Below are positions 6,530 to 6,558 of a stretch of 6,558 nucleotides of DNA, piece after piece. The notes under the pieces were generated by a model. The model was not told the origin of the DNA, searched no databases, and saw only the letters and a list, made by a program, of their open reading frames with translations. A program made the position numbers and the translations under genes. Source of the stretch: Neisseriales bacterium (GTDB lineage Bacteria; Pseudomonadota; Gammaproteobacteria; Burkholderiales; UBA11063); assembly GCA_003538525.1 (NCBI GenBank), contig DPRZ01000091.1, positions 1 to 6,558 on the forward strand, given 5' to 3'. Positions within the stretch are counted from its first letter, which is position 1; every line of letters starts with the position of its first letter.

Positions 6530-6543
6530 AACTGGTGTTTTTA
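6530..6543 (+). repeat. second copy of the terminator 3' arm
   Basis: AACTGGTGTTTTTA repeats the terminator's 3' arm and is the exact reverse complement of 6481-6494 over 14 bases. It can therefore pair with the same 5' arm across a 35-base loop, giving an alternative, longer stem. It may back up termination or come from a small duplication. Confidence 0.6.
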
Positions 6544-6558
6544 TGAAGAGTAGCTTGT

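Noticed and set aside
6543..6558. ATG at 6543 as the start of a next gene
   Set aside because: Only five codons are visible, no clear Shine-Dalgarno precedes it, and the ATG abuts a T-run of the repeated terminator arm.

Overview
The window carries a compact cyanophycin (multi-L-arginyl-poly-L-aspartate) locus of four genes, all on the + strand. The DNA is AT-rich, with A/T-ending codons preferred throughout (GGT, GTT, TTA, AAA). The CphA opening and its Shine-Dalgarno-type signals look like a low-GC proteobacterium, most plausibly a gammaproteobacterium (Francisella-like or Moraxellaceae-like groups are candidates). There is no rRNA or marker gene, so that placement is an inference. No mobile element, tRNA, rRNA or CRISPR array is visible.

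Layout: 1-87 is an AT-rich leader with a weak promoter and ribosome binding site. 88-2895 encodes a full-length cyanophycin synthetase (CphA1 type: N domain, ATP-grasp, Mur ligase). Ten bases later, 2906-4600 encodes a 564-residue relative that keeps an N-terminal part, the hinge and the whole Mur-ligase region but has no ATP-grasp domain. 4601-4777 is a 177-base spacer with an extended -10 promoter, a tandem 9-base repeat, a hairpin and a strong ribosome binding site. 4778-5596 encodes cyanophycinase (CphB). Four bases later, 5601-6464 encodes an Ntn-hydrolase isoaspartyl dipeptidase. 6482-6514 is a strong intrinsic terminator whose 3' arm is repeated at 6530-6542.

How the genes work together: CphA polymerises Asp and Arg with ATP. 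CphB cuts the polymer to beta-Asp-Arg dipeptides, and the isoaspartyl dipeptidase splits those into Asp and Arg. Synthesis and breakdown form two adjacent transcription modules, the second with its own promoter. The least explained part is the Mur-only relative in the synthesis module. It looks like a CphA from which the ATP-grasp module was removed, with altered residues at conserved Mur positions. Its substrate and role cannot be told from sequence, and it is the best candidate here for an undescribed component.
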